Of a stretch of DNA of 64,000 bases, positions 1 through 7,697 are shown piece after piece. The first letter of the stretch is position 1; each line of letters starts with the position of its first letter. Location: contig NZ_JOJE01000001.1 in NCBI RefSeq assembly GCF_000720255.1, positions 620,001-684,000 on the forward strand, in the 5' to 3' direction. The notes under the pieces are model-generated. The model searched no databases. It was not told the origin of the DNA and saw only the letters and a list, made by a program, of their open reading frames with translations. Both the position numbers and the translations under genes were made by a program. The stretch is from Streptomyces griseus subsp. griseus. Lineage in GTDB: Bacteria; Actinomycetota; Actinomycetes; Streptomycetales; Streptomycetaceae.

Positions 1-1
1 C

Positions 2-145
2 GGAACCGAGGTCGTCCCTGGCAGGCAGGTTCGCAGCCTCTTGGACGTATGCAACGGCCCGAAGAAGGTTCGCTGGCAGGCCCACCACAAGACGTGTGAC
101 CCGGATGTTGAGGCCAGTTCCTACACGATCGAGGCGTCTACGTGA
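2..145 (+). CDS. possible C-terminal end of an unknown protein (partial)
   Basis: An open frame enters from the left edge and stops at 143-145, giving about 47 residues that end in SSYTIEAST. It has no recognisable domain. It contains a CxxxxxxxC-like spacing of two cysteines and a short basic patch (NGPKKVRWQ). Its last bases overlap the end of the decayed IS630 fragment on the other strand. Part of it may therefore be fortuitous, and without the upstream sequence it cannot be confirmed. Confidence 0.3.
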   Translation, partial: GTEVVPGRQVRSLLDVCNGPKKVRWQAHHKTCDPDVEASSYTIEAST

Positions 146-270
146 GCTCGGCGAACCACCGCTCCACCGTTCAGCCAGGACGAACTCGTGCCTGTGAAGC
201 AGGTGGAAACGGGGGTACACCAGCGGCCACTGCTTGATAGCGGGCGTCTTGTGGGTGACGTACGTAGCCC
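141..270 (-). pseudogene. decayed IS630-family transposase fragment
   Basis: Reading the minus strand gives THKTPAIKQWPLVYPRFHL, then in another frame FTGTSSSWLN, then in the third frame VERWFAELT followed by a stop. These three pieces are the consecutive C-terminal DDE-domain motifs of IS630 transposases (THKTPAI.. / TPTSSSWLN / LVERWF, the last carrying the catalytic Glu). Two small deletions explain the frame changes, near 205-212 and 171-173. No N-terminal half, terminal repeats or TA duplication is visible. This is a dead remnant, lying just beyond the rnpB terminator. Confidence 0.78.
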
Positions 271-287
271 CGAAAGGGGTACGGCCC

Positions 288-325
288 GGGGGCATGTCCA
301 CGGCATAAGCCCTGGACATGCCCCC
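288..325 (-). terminator. terminator hairpin of rnpB
   Basis: A perfect 13-bp inverted repeat (GGGGGCATGTCCA at 288-300 pairing with 313-325) has a 12-nt loop and begins 6 nt past the mature rnpB 3' end. No U-tract follows, which is usual for Streptomyces terminators. Confidence 0.7.
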
Positions 326-331
326 GACGAG

Positions 332-742
332 AGACGAGTCGGGCTGTACGCCGGGTTCTGTCACCCGACCGCCTCGCGGCGGCCGGGGAGACGGCCATCC
401 ATCTAGGGCCGGTGTTGCCACCGGCCTCGTGCGGTCTACCCGCGGACTCGGGCGGGCAGCCCTCGAACGTCCGCGCAGGGCCGCGTTTTACGGCGGCCCC
501 TCTTGACCTTGCTCCGGGTGGGGTTTACCTAGCTGCCCAGGTCGCCCTGGGCACTGGTGGTCTCTTACACCACCGTTTCACCCTTACCCAGCACCTGAGT
601 GCTGGGCGGTTTGCTTTCTGTGGCACTGTCCCGCGGGTCACCCCGGGTGGCCGTTAGCCACCACCCTGCCCTGTGGAGCCCGGACGTTCCTCGGGAAGCC
701 CCCTAGGGGGACTCCACGCGGCCGTCCGCCCGGCTCGTCTGC
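332..742 (-). ncRNA. rnpB: RNase P RNA, bacterial type A
   Basis: This is the catalytic RNA of ribonuclease P, which removes 5' leaders from pre-tRNAs. The minus strand shows the conserved core in order. GAGGAACGTCCGGGCTCC (about 675-692) and the ACAGAAAGC region with CAGTGCCACAGAAA (about 612-630) are the universal signatures. The 3' portion ends ACAGCCCGACTCGTCT and closes helix P1 against the 5' AGACGAGCCGGGCGG. The length of about 410 nt is normal for actinobacteria. The 5' end at about 742 is set by P1 pairing and lies inside the last 40 nt of the upstream EamA coding sequence. The 3' end is followed at once by a strong hairpin. End positions are good to within a few nucleotides. Confidence 0.95.
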
Positions 743-1638
743 CGTGTCGACCATGTTACCGGGCCGCTGGAGGGCTTTCGGACGGGTCCCGCCGTCGCCA
801 GGACCGAGCCCGCCAGGATCAGGGTGAAGGCGACCGCGATGCCGACGGTCAGCGGTTCGTCCAGGAACAGTGCGCCCGCCGCCACCGCCACCGCCGGATT
901 GACGTACGTGAAGACCGTCGCCCGCGTCGGACCGACCTCCTTGATCAGCTCCAGGAAGGCGACGAAGGCGAGCGCCGTGCAGATCACGCCCAGGCCGATG
1001 AGGGCGGTCAGGACCGAGGGGGAAGGGAGGGTGGGCGGCCAGGTCGCCACCGCGGAAGGCGTGTAGACCAGCGCCGCCAGCGCCAGGCACGGTGCCGTCA
1101 GCTGGAGTGTGGGGACGTCCTTCAGGTAGCGGGCCGCGATCAAGGGTGCTGTCGCGTAGCCCAGCACCGTCAGCAGCACCTCGCCCAGGGAACGGGCATC
1201 TCCGCCCGTCAGGTGCGGGACGGTCAGGACAGCCACGCCCGCCAGGCCCAGCGCCAGTCCCGTCCCCCGCCGTACGCCCAGCCGTTCCGTGTCGCCAAAG
1301 AAGCGGGCCAGGACTATGCCGACGATCGGGACGCCCGCGATCAGGAGGCCGGCCGTGGAGCTGGAGAGGTGGCGTTCGGCGTCGGTGAGGGTGAACCAGG
1401 GGCCGACGATCTCGATGCACGCGAAGGCCAGCATGGGCAGCCAGTGCGAGCGGACCGTTCGGATCAGGCCGCCCTGGCGTATCGCGAACGGGAGCAGGAG
1501 CGCGGCGCCGAGGGCACAGCGCGTGAACACCACCATGGACGGGGAGAGCGGGGCGTCCACCGCCACCTTGATCAGCAGGTAGGGGATGCCCCAGATCACG
1601 CCCATGAGGGAGAAGAGGAACCAGCCGCGTGCAGTCAT
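703..1638 (-). CDS. EamA/DMT-family exporter
   Basis: This 311-residue membrane protein has two EamA repeats of about five helices each (residues about 7-135 and 150-285). It belongs to the drug/metabolite transporter superfamily, which exports small metabolites or amino acids across the inner membrane; the substrate cannot be inferred. The N-terminus MTARGWFLFSLMGVIWGIPY is the typical first helix with the GxxxG-like packing of the family. Its final 13 codons overlap the 5' end of rnpB on the same strand. The AraC-type regulator gene ends 19 nt upstream, so the two are probably cotranscribed, with the regulator the likely controller. Confidence 0.9.
   Translation of the reverse strand: MTARGWFLFSLMGVIWGIPYLLIKVAVDAPLSPSMVVFTRCALGAALLLPFAIRQGGLIRTVRSHWLPMLAFACIEIVGPWFTLTDAERHLSSSTAGLLIAGVPIVGIVLARFFGDTERLGVRRGTGLALGLAGVAVLTVPHLTGGDARSLGEVLLTVLGYATAPLIAARYLKDVPTLQLTAPCLALAALVYTPSAVATWPPTLPSPSVLTALIGLGVICTALAFVAFLELIKEVGPTRATVFTYVNPAVAVAAGALFLDEPLTVGIAVAFTLILAGSVLATAGPVRKPSSGPVTWSTRQTSRADGRVESP
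753..758 (-). promoter_or_regulatory. probable -10 element of rnpB
   Basis: TAACAT on the minus strand lies about 10 nt upstream of the predicted RNase P RNA 5' end, the right distance for a -10 box. No convincing -35 is visible at 17-18 nt. The site is inside the EamA reading frame, so rnpB would be transcribed from an intragenic promoter. Confidence 0.4.
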
Positions 1639-1657
1639 GCGGCGATTTTCCGGCGGG

Positions 1658-2518
1658 TCACACGATCGCGTCTTGAACGCTGTTGCGGTACGCCGCCGGT
1701 GTCACGCCGAGGACCCGGCGGAACCAGCGGGTGAGGTGTGCCTGGTCCGCGAAGCCGACGAGGGTCGCCGCCTCCGCCGGGCGCAGGCCGGCTTCCAGCA
1801 GGCCTCGGGCGCGGTTGACGCGGTACTGGGCCAGCCAGGCGTACGGCGGTACGCCCATCGTCGTGCGGAAGGCCCGTAGGAGTTGGTAGCGGGACAGGCC
1901 CAGGTCGGCGGCGAGGGTCGCGAGGGACGGCGGGGCGAGGAGTTCGCCGGCGAGGCGGTCGCGGACGGTGTGGGCGATGAGCGGGGCGCCGGGGATCTTG
2001 TCGTCGGCCGCGCGGGCCGTGGAGTGTCGGCGGGCCAGGGCCGTGAGCAGCCAGGGGAGGCGGGACTCGGCCTCCAGCGGGTCGGGGCAGACTCTGAGCT
2101 CGATGTGGGCCAGGCGCAACGCCGCAGCCAGCTGGGGGTCGTCGAGGAGGGGGTCGCGGAAGTGTGGGGGGCTGTCACCGTGCAGGGTGCCGTCGGTGAG
2201 GAGGGTGGGCTCGGCGTAGAGGGCGCGGTAGGCGTAGCCGTCGGTGGGGGTGGCGGGGCCGCCCGTGTGCATCTCGCCCGGCTCCAGTACGACGATCGCG
2301 CCCGGGCCCGACTGGATGCGGCCGCCCCGGTAGTCGATGAACTCCGTGCCGGCCACGCAGACGCCGATGGAGAACTCGTCGTGGGTGTGCGGGGCGTAGA
2401 CGTGCTTGTCGAAGCAGGCGGTGAGCATGTCGAGCGGGGGGCCGCAACGACCGAGCCTCGCCCTGGTCCACAGCGCCTGCTCCCGTGCACTCACTTCGCC
2501 CACCTCCTTCCGGCTCAC
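1658..2518 (-). CDS. AraC-family transcriptional regulator
   Basis: This 286-residue regulator has an N-terminal AraC-type cupin ligand-binding domain (residues about 20-150; metal-binding-like HTHDEFSIGVCVAG and PGEMHTG). A C-terminal double helix-turn-helix follows (about 185-280), ending in the family signature region GFADQAHLTRWFRRVLGVTPAAYR. This architecture matches regulators that sit beside and control EamA or LysE exporters, and the EamA gene follows 19 nt downstream on the same strand. The start is ATG at 2518; an upstream AGGAGGT-like sequence is not obvious. The gene ends 6 nt from the Uma2 gene's stop side, so all three may form one minus-strand unit. Confidence 0.9.
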   Translation of the reverse strand: MSRKEVGEVSAREQALWTRARLGRCGPPLDMLTACFDKHVYAPHTHDEFSIGVCVAGTEFIDYRGGRIQSGPGAIVVLEPGEMHTGGPATPTDGYAYRALYAEPTLLTDGTLHGDSPPHFRDPLLDDPQLAAALRLAHIELRVCPDPLEAESRLPWLLTALARRHSTARAADDKIPGAPLIAHTVRDRLAGELLAPPSLATLAADLGLSRYQLLRAFRTTMGVPPYAWLAQYRVNRARGLLEAGLRPAEAATLVGFADQAHLTRWFRRVLGVTPAAYRNSVQDAIV

Positions 2519-2524
2519 AGGGGA

Positions 2525-3103
2525 TCAGAGGAAGTCGGACGTGTCCAGGTCGAAGGCGAAGGGCTCGGGGAGGGGGAGCGGCTTACCGAAGGGCAGGGTG
2601 CAGTGCGCGCGGTAGTCAGTTCCCTCCGGGCTGCTGAACAGCGTGACCGAGGCGGCTTCACGGTCGACGAGCAGATAGAGGGGGATACCGCCGCCGGCGT
2701 AGCAGCGGCGCTTGGCCTCGCGGTCTGCCCGGGGCTTGGTGGAGGTCACCTCCAGTACCATGGCGACACCGTCGCAGGGCATCCAAGATCCGGCGCTCCC
2801 GAAAAGGTCGAGCTCCAGGGGACCGAAGGTGACATCCGGGATCACGCGGTTCGTCGGGCAGGCATCCCGTCTCTGGAGCTTCAGCCCCTTGTTCCCGGAC
2901 ACGTCCATGTCGATCCGGGACAGCTTGATCACTTGCCGGACGATGCGGCTGATGTACTTCTCGTGCTCCCCGTCCGGCGGCGGCGTCACGACGATCTCCC
3001 CCTCGACAAGCTCCGCCCGGAAACCTTCCGGGGTGTCCAGGGCGAGGAACCCCTCAAGCAGGACCTCTGCCTGCGTGAGTGGTTCATGGGCCATGGCAGT
3101 CAT
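2525..3103 (-). CDS. Uma2-family (DUF820) putative endonuclease
   Basis: This 192-residue protein has the PD-(D/E)xK-like fold of the Uma2/DUF820 family, which is expanded in Streptomyces and cyanobacteria and has no settled function. The nuclease-like core is visible as VIPDVTF, then MVLEVTSTKP with a following acidic/basic pair (DREAKRRCYAGGGIPLYLLVD). The ATG at 3103 was chosen because a GAAGGAGGGG ribosome site lies 7 nt upstream. The longer open frame upstream has no such site and unlike composition. The gene precedes the AraC gene by only 6 nt but is probably a paralogous accessory gene. Confidence 0.85.
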   Translation of the reverse strand: MTAMAHEPLTQAEVLLEGFLALDTPEGFRAELVEGEIVVTPPPDGEHEKYISRIVRQVIKLSRIDMDVSGNKGLKLQRRDACPTNRVIPDVTFGPLELDLFGSAGSWMPCDGVAMVLEVTSTKPRADREAKRRCYAGGGIPLYLLVDREAASVTLFSSPEGTDYRAHCTLPFGKPLPLPEPFAFDLDTSDFL

Positions 3104-3232
3104 GTCACGCCCCTCCTTCGGTCGCTCGCCAGACTGGGACATCGGTTGATCACCTGTCCGTGACATCGGGAACCGTTCCCTCGATCGTGGCACAGGATCA
3201 CAGCCGTCGTCAGGAAGCTCCGAGCGGTCCGC

Positions 3233-3263
3233 TTGACCCTGCCGCGACGTCAACCTCTCTACT
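3233..3263 (+). promoter_or_regulatory. MerR-type promoter with 19-bp spacer
   Basis: TTGACC (3233-3238) and TCTACT (3258-3263) are separated by 19 bp, longer than the usual 17. The spacer and its edge contain the dyad TTGAC...GTCAA. Over-spaced promoters with a dyad are the classical target of MerR-family activators, which twist the DNA to align the two boxes. The ATG of the MerR gene begins 7 nt after the -10, so the transcript should be leaderless. Confidence 0.75.
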
Positions 3264-3269
3264 GGTCCC

Positions 3270-4019
3270 ATGCGGATCGGAGAACTCGCCGCGGCTGTCG
3301 GGGTGACCACGCGGGCTGTGCGGCATTACCACCATGTGGGGCTGTTGCCGGAGCCGGAGAGGCGGGCGAACGGGTATCGGGAATACACGTTGCGGCATGC
3401 CGTCGTGCTGGCGCGGATCAGGCGGCTGGCCGAGTTGGGGCTGGGACTGGCGGAGATCAGGGACGTGCTCGCGGACGACGCGGGGAAGGACCTCGTCGAG
3501 GTGCTGACCGAGCTGGACGCGGATCTCGCGCGGCAGGAGGCGGGGATACGGGAGCGACGGGAGCGGCTGCGGGTGCTGCTGGAGGCGGAGGAGCTGCCCG
3601 CCGAGGGGCCCGTCTCGGCGGAGTTGGCCGCGGTGTTCGCGGGGGTGGCCCATGTGTCCGACTCGCCCATGGCCGCCAAGGACCGCGAGATCCTCGCCCT
3701 GATCGACACCGCCGCGCCTCCGGAGGAGAGGGAGCGCATGACGAGCATGCTGAGCGGCGCCTTCGGGACGCCGGAGGCGGTGGCTCGGGCGCTGGAGGCG
3801 TACGCGCTGCTCGACGCGCTCGCGGACGCCGAGCCCGATGATCCCCGGGTGACGGAAGCCGCCTCGGTCCTGGCCTCGATCATTCCCCGGGACATGCTCC
3901 CGGCGCATGGCATCGACCACGACCATTCCTTCCTGCGGGCCCTGTACGCCGACTTCGCTCCGGCTCAGGCGGAGGCGCTCCGCCGGACGATACGGATACT
4001 CACGGAGGGGACGCCATGA
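3270..4019 (+). CDS. MerR-family transcriptional regulator
   Basis: This 249-residue regulator opens with an N-terminal MerR winged helix (MRIGELAAAVGVTTRAVRHY, wing residues GYREYT). A coiled-coil dimerisation helix follows (about 80-120, rich in Glu/Arg). The C-terminal effector region of about 125 residues shows no cysteine metal site, so it probably senses an organic ligand or acts constitutively. The start is fixed by the over-spaced MerR promoter, whose predicted transcription start coincides with the ATG. The next gene overlaps its stop by 4 nt, so autoregulation should also set that gene's expression. Confidence 0.92.
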   Translation: MRIGELAAAVGVTTRAVRHYHHVGLLPEPERRANGYREYTLRHAVVLARIRRLAELGLGLAEIRDVLADDAGKDLVEVLTELDADLARQEAGIRERRERLRVLLEAEELPAEGPVSAELAAVFAGVAHVSDSPMAAKDREILALIDTAAPPEERERMTSMLSGAFGTPEAVARALEAYALLDALADAEPDDPRVTEAASVLASIIPRDMLPAHGIDHDHSFLRALYADFAPAQAEALRRTIRILTEGTP

Positions 4020-4639
4020 GGGTCGCGAACGTACTCCTCCGGCATGAGCTCCGGCTGTTCGGCAGCCTGGCGCTGTGGGTGGGCCGGCGGCGGCACGGGG
4101 TCGGTGCGGGACGGGGGTTCGGGTATGCGCGGGGGCAGGGGGCGGTGATGTTCGGGTTCGCGTTCGTGTGCGTGGTCGAGACGTTCACCATGTCCGTGTT
4201 GCTGCGGGAGTGGCCGGCCGCGCACATGGCCATGCTGCTCCTCGACCTGTACACCGTGCTGTTCGTGGTCGGTCTGTACGCGGCCTGGGTGGTCCGTCCG
4301 CACGTTCTCGACGACGGTGTGCTGAGGATTCGGCATGGCGTGCACGTCGACGTGCGCGTACCCCTCGGGCACGTGGTCTCCGTACGGCGTGAGCTGCGCC
4401 TGAGTCACGAGCGCACCGACGGTGAGCTCGATGTCGCCATCGGCTCGCAGACCTCCCTCGCTCTCGAACTCGCCGAGCCGGTCACCCACGTCACCTTCCT
4501 CGGGCGGCGGCGGGAGGTGAGCCTCGTACGGTTCCACGCCGACGACCCGGACGACCTCGTGCGGGCTCTGGACCAGGCCCTCACGCGGGTGCGAAGCGGA
4601 CCGTCGCCGTGGTCGGGTCTGTCGGGTCGGCGCGGGTGA
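4016..4639 (+). CDS. membrane protein cotranscribed with the MerR regulator
   Basis: This 207-residue protein has two adjacent hydrophobic helices (residues about 42-65 and 70-92) and then a soluble domain of about 110 residues, mostly predicted beta strands. Its start ATG overlaps the MerR stop (ATGA), which implies translational coupling and a shared leaderless transcript. I do not recognise a named family. The topology, two helices followed by a bacterial PH-like beta domain, resembles many small Streptomyces membrane proteins. Its 3' end overlaps the convergent ribonuclease gene by 59 nt. Confidence 0.75.
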   Translation: MRVANVLLRHELRLFGSLALWVGRRRHGVGAGRGFGYARGQGAVMFGFAFVCVVETFTMSVLLREWPAAHMAMLLLDLYTVLFVVGLYAAWVVRPHVLDDGVLRIRHGVHVDVRVPLGHVVSVRRELRLSHERTDGELDVAIGSQTSLALELAEPVTHVTFLGRRREVSLVRFHADDPDDLVRALDQALTRVRSGPSPWSGLSGRRG

Positions 4640-6026
4640 GGCGGACCGGGAGGCGCTCGCCGAGGGGGAGGTGGTCACCGTCGATGCGGCCGATGACCGC
4701 GGGGGACTCCAGTTGGACGGTTCCGACGGTGGGGCGGCGCTCCTCCACGTCCACCACGCAGCCGTCGAAGACCTCACCGACCCGGTCCCTGAGCAGCGCG
4801 GCCTCCACGATGTCGACGCAGGCCCGCTCGACGGCCGCCGCGCGCCGGCCGCCCTCGGCCATCTCGCCGGGGAGCGCGTCGAGGGCGGCGAGCACCCACT
4901 CGGGCGGCTCCCGACGGCTTCCGGCGGCGGCGAGGCAGATCTCGGTGGCGTAGCGGTCGGCGAGGCGGCTCAGGGGGGCCGTGCAATGGGTGTAGGGGGC
5001 GGCGACGGCCGCGTGCGTGGTGATGGGAGGGAGGCTGCCGTCGCGGAAGGCGGTGTAGCCGGCGCCGCGCAGCAGGGTGGTGCATTCCTGGAGGAAGGCG
5101 GCGTGGTCCGGACGGTGCGGGTCGAGGGAGCGGACCAGTCGGGCGTAAGAGACGTGGTGCGGCCAGTCGATGTGCAGGGCGCGCGCGGTGCGGCGCAGGC
5201 GGCCCACGGCCCCGTCGGGTGCGGCGGGCAGCGTGCGCAGGACGCCGGTGCCGTAGGCCAGCATCAGGTCGGCTGCCGCCATGCCGGTGAGCAGGGAGAT
5301 CTGGGCGTTCCAGGTCTCGGCGGGGAGCGGCGCGCGGTAGGTGAGCTCGTACGCGCCGTCCCGCTCGACGATCTCCTGCTCGGGCACGTTCAGCGAGATG
5401 CCGCCCCGCTCCACCTCCAGCCGCTCCCGCGCCTGCCCGACCTCCTTGAGCAGTGACAGCGGCTCCTCGGCGGTCCCGTCGTCGATCTGGCGCTGTACGG
5501 CTTCGTGGTCGAGCCTGGCCCGGCTGCGGACGAGGGCCCGGCGGACGTCGACGGCGAGGGTACGGCCGTCGTCGTCGAGGTCGATCGTCCACAGCGCGGC
5601 GGGGCGGGCCAGGCCCGGCAGCAGGCTCGCGGCGCGGTCGCCGAGGACGGGCGGGTGCAGGGGCACCTTCTCGTCCGGGAAGTACAGGGTGGTCACCCGC
5701 CGGTGGGCCTCCGCGTCGAGGGCGCAGCCGGGTACGACGAAGGTGGCGACGTCGGCGATGGCGTACCGGACGCGGTAGCCGGTGCCCTGCCGGGCGAGGT
5801 ACAGCGCCTGGTCTAGGTCTGTGGCGGTGGGCGGGTCGAGGGTGAAGAAGGGGATGTCGGTGGCGTCGTACGGCGGCGGGTCGGCGAGCCGTGCCGCGCG
5901 GTCCGCCTCGGCCAGGACCTCCGCCGGGAAGTCCTGCGGCACACCCAGTCGGACGCGCAGCGCGGTGAGGGCGGCCCGGAGGGGGGCTTCTGGGGCGCCG
6001 GTCACGCGGATGTGGCGGCGGGGCAT
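4581..6026 (-). CDS. RNB-domain ribonuclease (RNase II/R family)
   Basis: This 481-residue protein is dominated by an RNB catalytic domain (residues about 40-400), which makes RNase II/R-type enzymes 3'-to-5' exoribonucleases. The metal-binding run reads TLDPPTATDLDQAL: the first three of the four conserved aspartates are present, and Q replaces the fourth. The C-terminal part is a short barrel-like tail rather than a full S1 domain. ATG 6026 (MPRRHIRVTG) was chosen because residues encoded upstream are low-complexity Arg/Ser. A TACGCT box ends a few nucleotides before it, suggesting a leaderless mRNA. It is convergent with the MerR-linked membrane gene and divergent from yaaA. Confidence 0.88.
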   Translation of the reverse strand: MPRRHIRVTGAPEAPLRAALTALRVRLGVPQDFPAEVLAEADRAARLADPPPYDATDIPFFTLDPPTATDLDQALYLARQGTGYRVRYAIADVATFVVPGCALDAEAHRRVTTLYFPDEKVPLHPPVLGDRAASLLPGLARPAALWTIDLDDDGRTLAVDVRRALVRSRARLDHEAVQRQIDDGTAEEPLSLLKEVGQARERLEVERGGISLNVPEQEIVERDGAYELTYRAPLPAETWNAQISLLTGMAAADLMLAYGTGVLRTLPAAPDGAVGRLRRTARALHIDWPHHVSYARLVRSLDPHRPDHAAFLQECTTLLRGAGYTAFRDGSLPPITTHAAVAAPYTHCTAPLSRLADRYATEICLAAAGSRREPPEWVLAALDALPGEMAEGGRRAAAVERACVDIVEAALLRDRVGEVFDGCVVDVEERRPTVGTVQLESPAVIGRIDGDHLPLGERLPVRLTRADPTDPTTATVRFAPA

Positions 6027-6159
6027 GCAACGAGCGTAGGGCCGGGGGCGCGGAGCGGCACGCCGTACGCTGTCGCAGAGCTCGACCGGCCGGCCCGACC
6101 GCCGCAAACCGCGAGACCTGCTCCACCTGCTCCACCTGCTCAACCGAAGGAGATCCCCC

Positions 6160-6942
6160 GTGCTTGTCCTGCTGCCGCCGTCCGAAGGCAAGGCCTCGTC
6201 CGGTCGTGGCGCCCCGCTGAAGCTGGAGTCGCTGGTGCTGCCGGAGCTCACCGAGGCCCGCGAGGCCGTCCTGAGTGAGCTGGTCGAGCTGTGTGCGAGC
6301 GACGAGGAGAAGGCGCGCGAGGTTCTCGGCCTCAGCGAGGGGCTGCGCGGCGAGGTCGCGAAGAACACCGGGCTGCGCACGGCCGGCGCCCGGCCCGCCG
6401 GGGAGATCTACACCGGTGTGCTCTACGACGCCCTGGACCTGGCCTCCTTGGACGCCGCCGCGAAGAGGCGCGCGGCGCGGTCCCTGCTGGTGTTCTCGGG
6501 GCTGTGGGGTGCGGTCCGGGTGACGGACCGGATCCCGTCGTACCGCTGCTCGATGGGGGTGAGGCTGCCGGGGCTGGGGGCGCTGGGCGCGTACTGGCGG
6601 ACGCCGATGGCGACCGCGCTCCCCGAGGCGGCGGGCGACGGGCTCGTGCTGGACCTGCGGTCGGCGGCGTACGCGGCGGCCTGGAAGCCGAAGGGTGAGG
6701 TCGCCGGGCGTACGGCCACCGTGCGGGTGCTGCACGCGCCGACCCGGAAGGTCGTCAGCCACTTCAACAAGGCGACCAAGGGGAAGATCGTCCGCAGTCT
6801 GCTGTCGGCCGGGATCGCGCCCAAGGGGCCGGTGGAGCTCGTCGAGGCCTTGCGCGGTCTGGGGTACGTGGTGGAGGTGGAGCCGCCCGTGAAGGCGGGG
6901 ACGGCGTGGACGTTGGACGTGCTGGTGGACGAGGTGCACTGA
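6160..6942 (+). CDS. yaaA: YaaA-family peroxide stress protein
   Basis: This 260-residue protein matches the YaaA/DUF328 family from end to end. It starts MLVLLPPSEGK and carries the conserved FSGLWG..RVTDRIPSYR and HFNKATKGKIVR segments. In E. coli, YaaA limits intracellular iron and protects DNA during peroxide stress, and it has DNA-binding activity. The start is GTG at 6160, preceded by GAAGGAGA at good spacing. The leader contains an imperfect 9-bp tandem repeat (CTCCACCTG) at about 6119-6140. It is divergent from the RNB gene. Confidence 0.9.
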   Translation: MLVLLPPSEGKASSGRGAPLKLESLVLPELTEAREAVLSELVELCASDEEKAREVLGLSEGLRGEVAKNTGLRTAGARPAGEIYTGVLYDALDLASLDAAAKRRAARSLLVFSGLWGAVRVTDRIPSYRCSMGVRLPGLGALGAYWRTPMATALPEAAGDGLVLDLRSAAYAAAWKPKGEVAGRTATVRVLHAPTRKVVSHFNKATKGKIVRSLLSAGIAPKGPVELVEALRGLGYVVEVEPPVKAGTAWTLDVLVDEVH

Positions 6943-6964
6943 GCACAGGGAGGGGTCGTGTTGC

Positions 6965-6992
6965 AGCATGCGCAATGACCTTTGCGTATGCT
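6965..6992. promoter_or_regulatory. inverted-repeat operator upstream of the KDPG aldolase gene
   Basis: AGCATGCGCAA (6965-6975) and TTGCGTATGCT (6982-6992) are inverted copies matching at 10 of 11 positions across a 6-nt gap. The centre lies 38 bp before the aldolase ATG. Size and symmetry suit an Lrp/AsnC- or GntR-type dimer. No regulator gene is adjacent, so its binder is unknown. Confidence 0.55.
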
Positions 6993-7016
6993 GTCCGCCC
7001 CGGGCACGATGAGGCC

Positions 7017-7697
7017 ATGCCCGCCTCGCCGCTGCCCGCGTCCGCGTCTTCCTCGGCGCCCTCGTCCTCGTCCGTGCTGGACCTCGCCCCCGTCGTCCCC
7101 GTGGTGGTCGTGCGGGACGTCGCCGACGCCGTACCTCTGGCCAGGGCGCTCGTCGCCGGCGGGTTGCCGGCGATCGAGGTGACGCTGCGGACGCCTGTCG
7201 CGCTGGACGCGATCCGGGCGATCGCCGGGGAGGTGCCGGAGGCGGTGGTCGGGGCCGGGACGGTGATCACGCCGGCGCAGGTGGACGCGTCGGTTGCGGC
7301 CGGGGCCCGCTTCCTGGTCAGCCCGGGCTGGACGGACGTACTCCTGGAGGCGATGCGGGGGTCCGGGGTGCCGTACCTGCCGGGGGTGTCGACCACGTCG
7401 GAGGTGGTGGCGCTGCTGGAGCGCGGGGTGCGGGAGATGAAGTTCTTCCCGGCGCAGGCCGCGGGCGGCACCGCCTATCTGAAGTGCCTGTCCGGTCCGC
7501 TGCCGCAGGCCCGCTTCTGCCCCACCGGCGGGATCACCCCGGCATTGGCACCGGATTACCTGGCGCTGCCCAACGTCGGTTGTGTCGGCGGGAGTTGGAT
7601 GCTGCCCGCGGACGCGGTGGCGGCAAAGGACTGGGGCCGTGTCGAGGCACTGGCCCGCGACGCGGCAGCGCTCAGCGCAGGTGTGACGTGTCGTTGA
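7017..7697 (+). CDS. eda: bifunctional KHG/KDPG aldolase
   Basis: This 226-residue class I aldolase cleaves 2-keto-3-deoxy-6-phosphogluconate to pyruvate and glyceraldehyde 3-phosphate, the last step of Entner-Doudoroff-type sugar acid catabolism. The TIM-barrel motifs are all present: IEVTLRTP, VVGAGTVI (catalytic Glu region), FLVSPG and REMKFFPA with the Schiff-base lysine, then FCPTGGI. ATG 7017 gives a Ser/Ala/Pro-rich N-terminal tail of about 20 residues before the barrel. A sharp inverted repeat sits just upstream. Its last 26 nt overlap the convergent RNase H gene. Confidence 0.93.
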   Translation: MPASPLPASASSSAPSSSSVLDLAPVVPVVVVRDVADAVPLARALVAGGLPAIEVTLRTPVALDAIRAIAGEVPEAVVGAGTVITPAQVDASVAAGARFLVSPGWTDVLLEAMRGSGVPYLPGVSTTSEVVALLERGVREMKFFPAQAAGGTAYLKCLSGPLPQARFCPTGGITPALAPDYLALPNVGCVGGSWMLPADAVAAKDWGRVEALARDAAALSAGVTCR

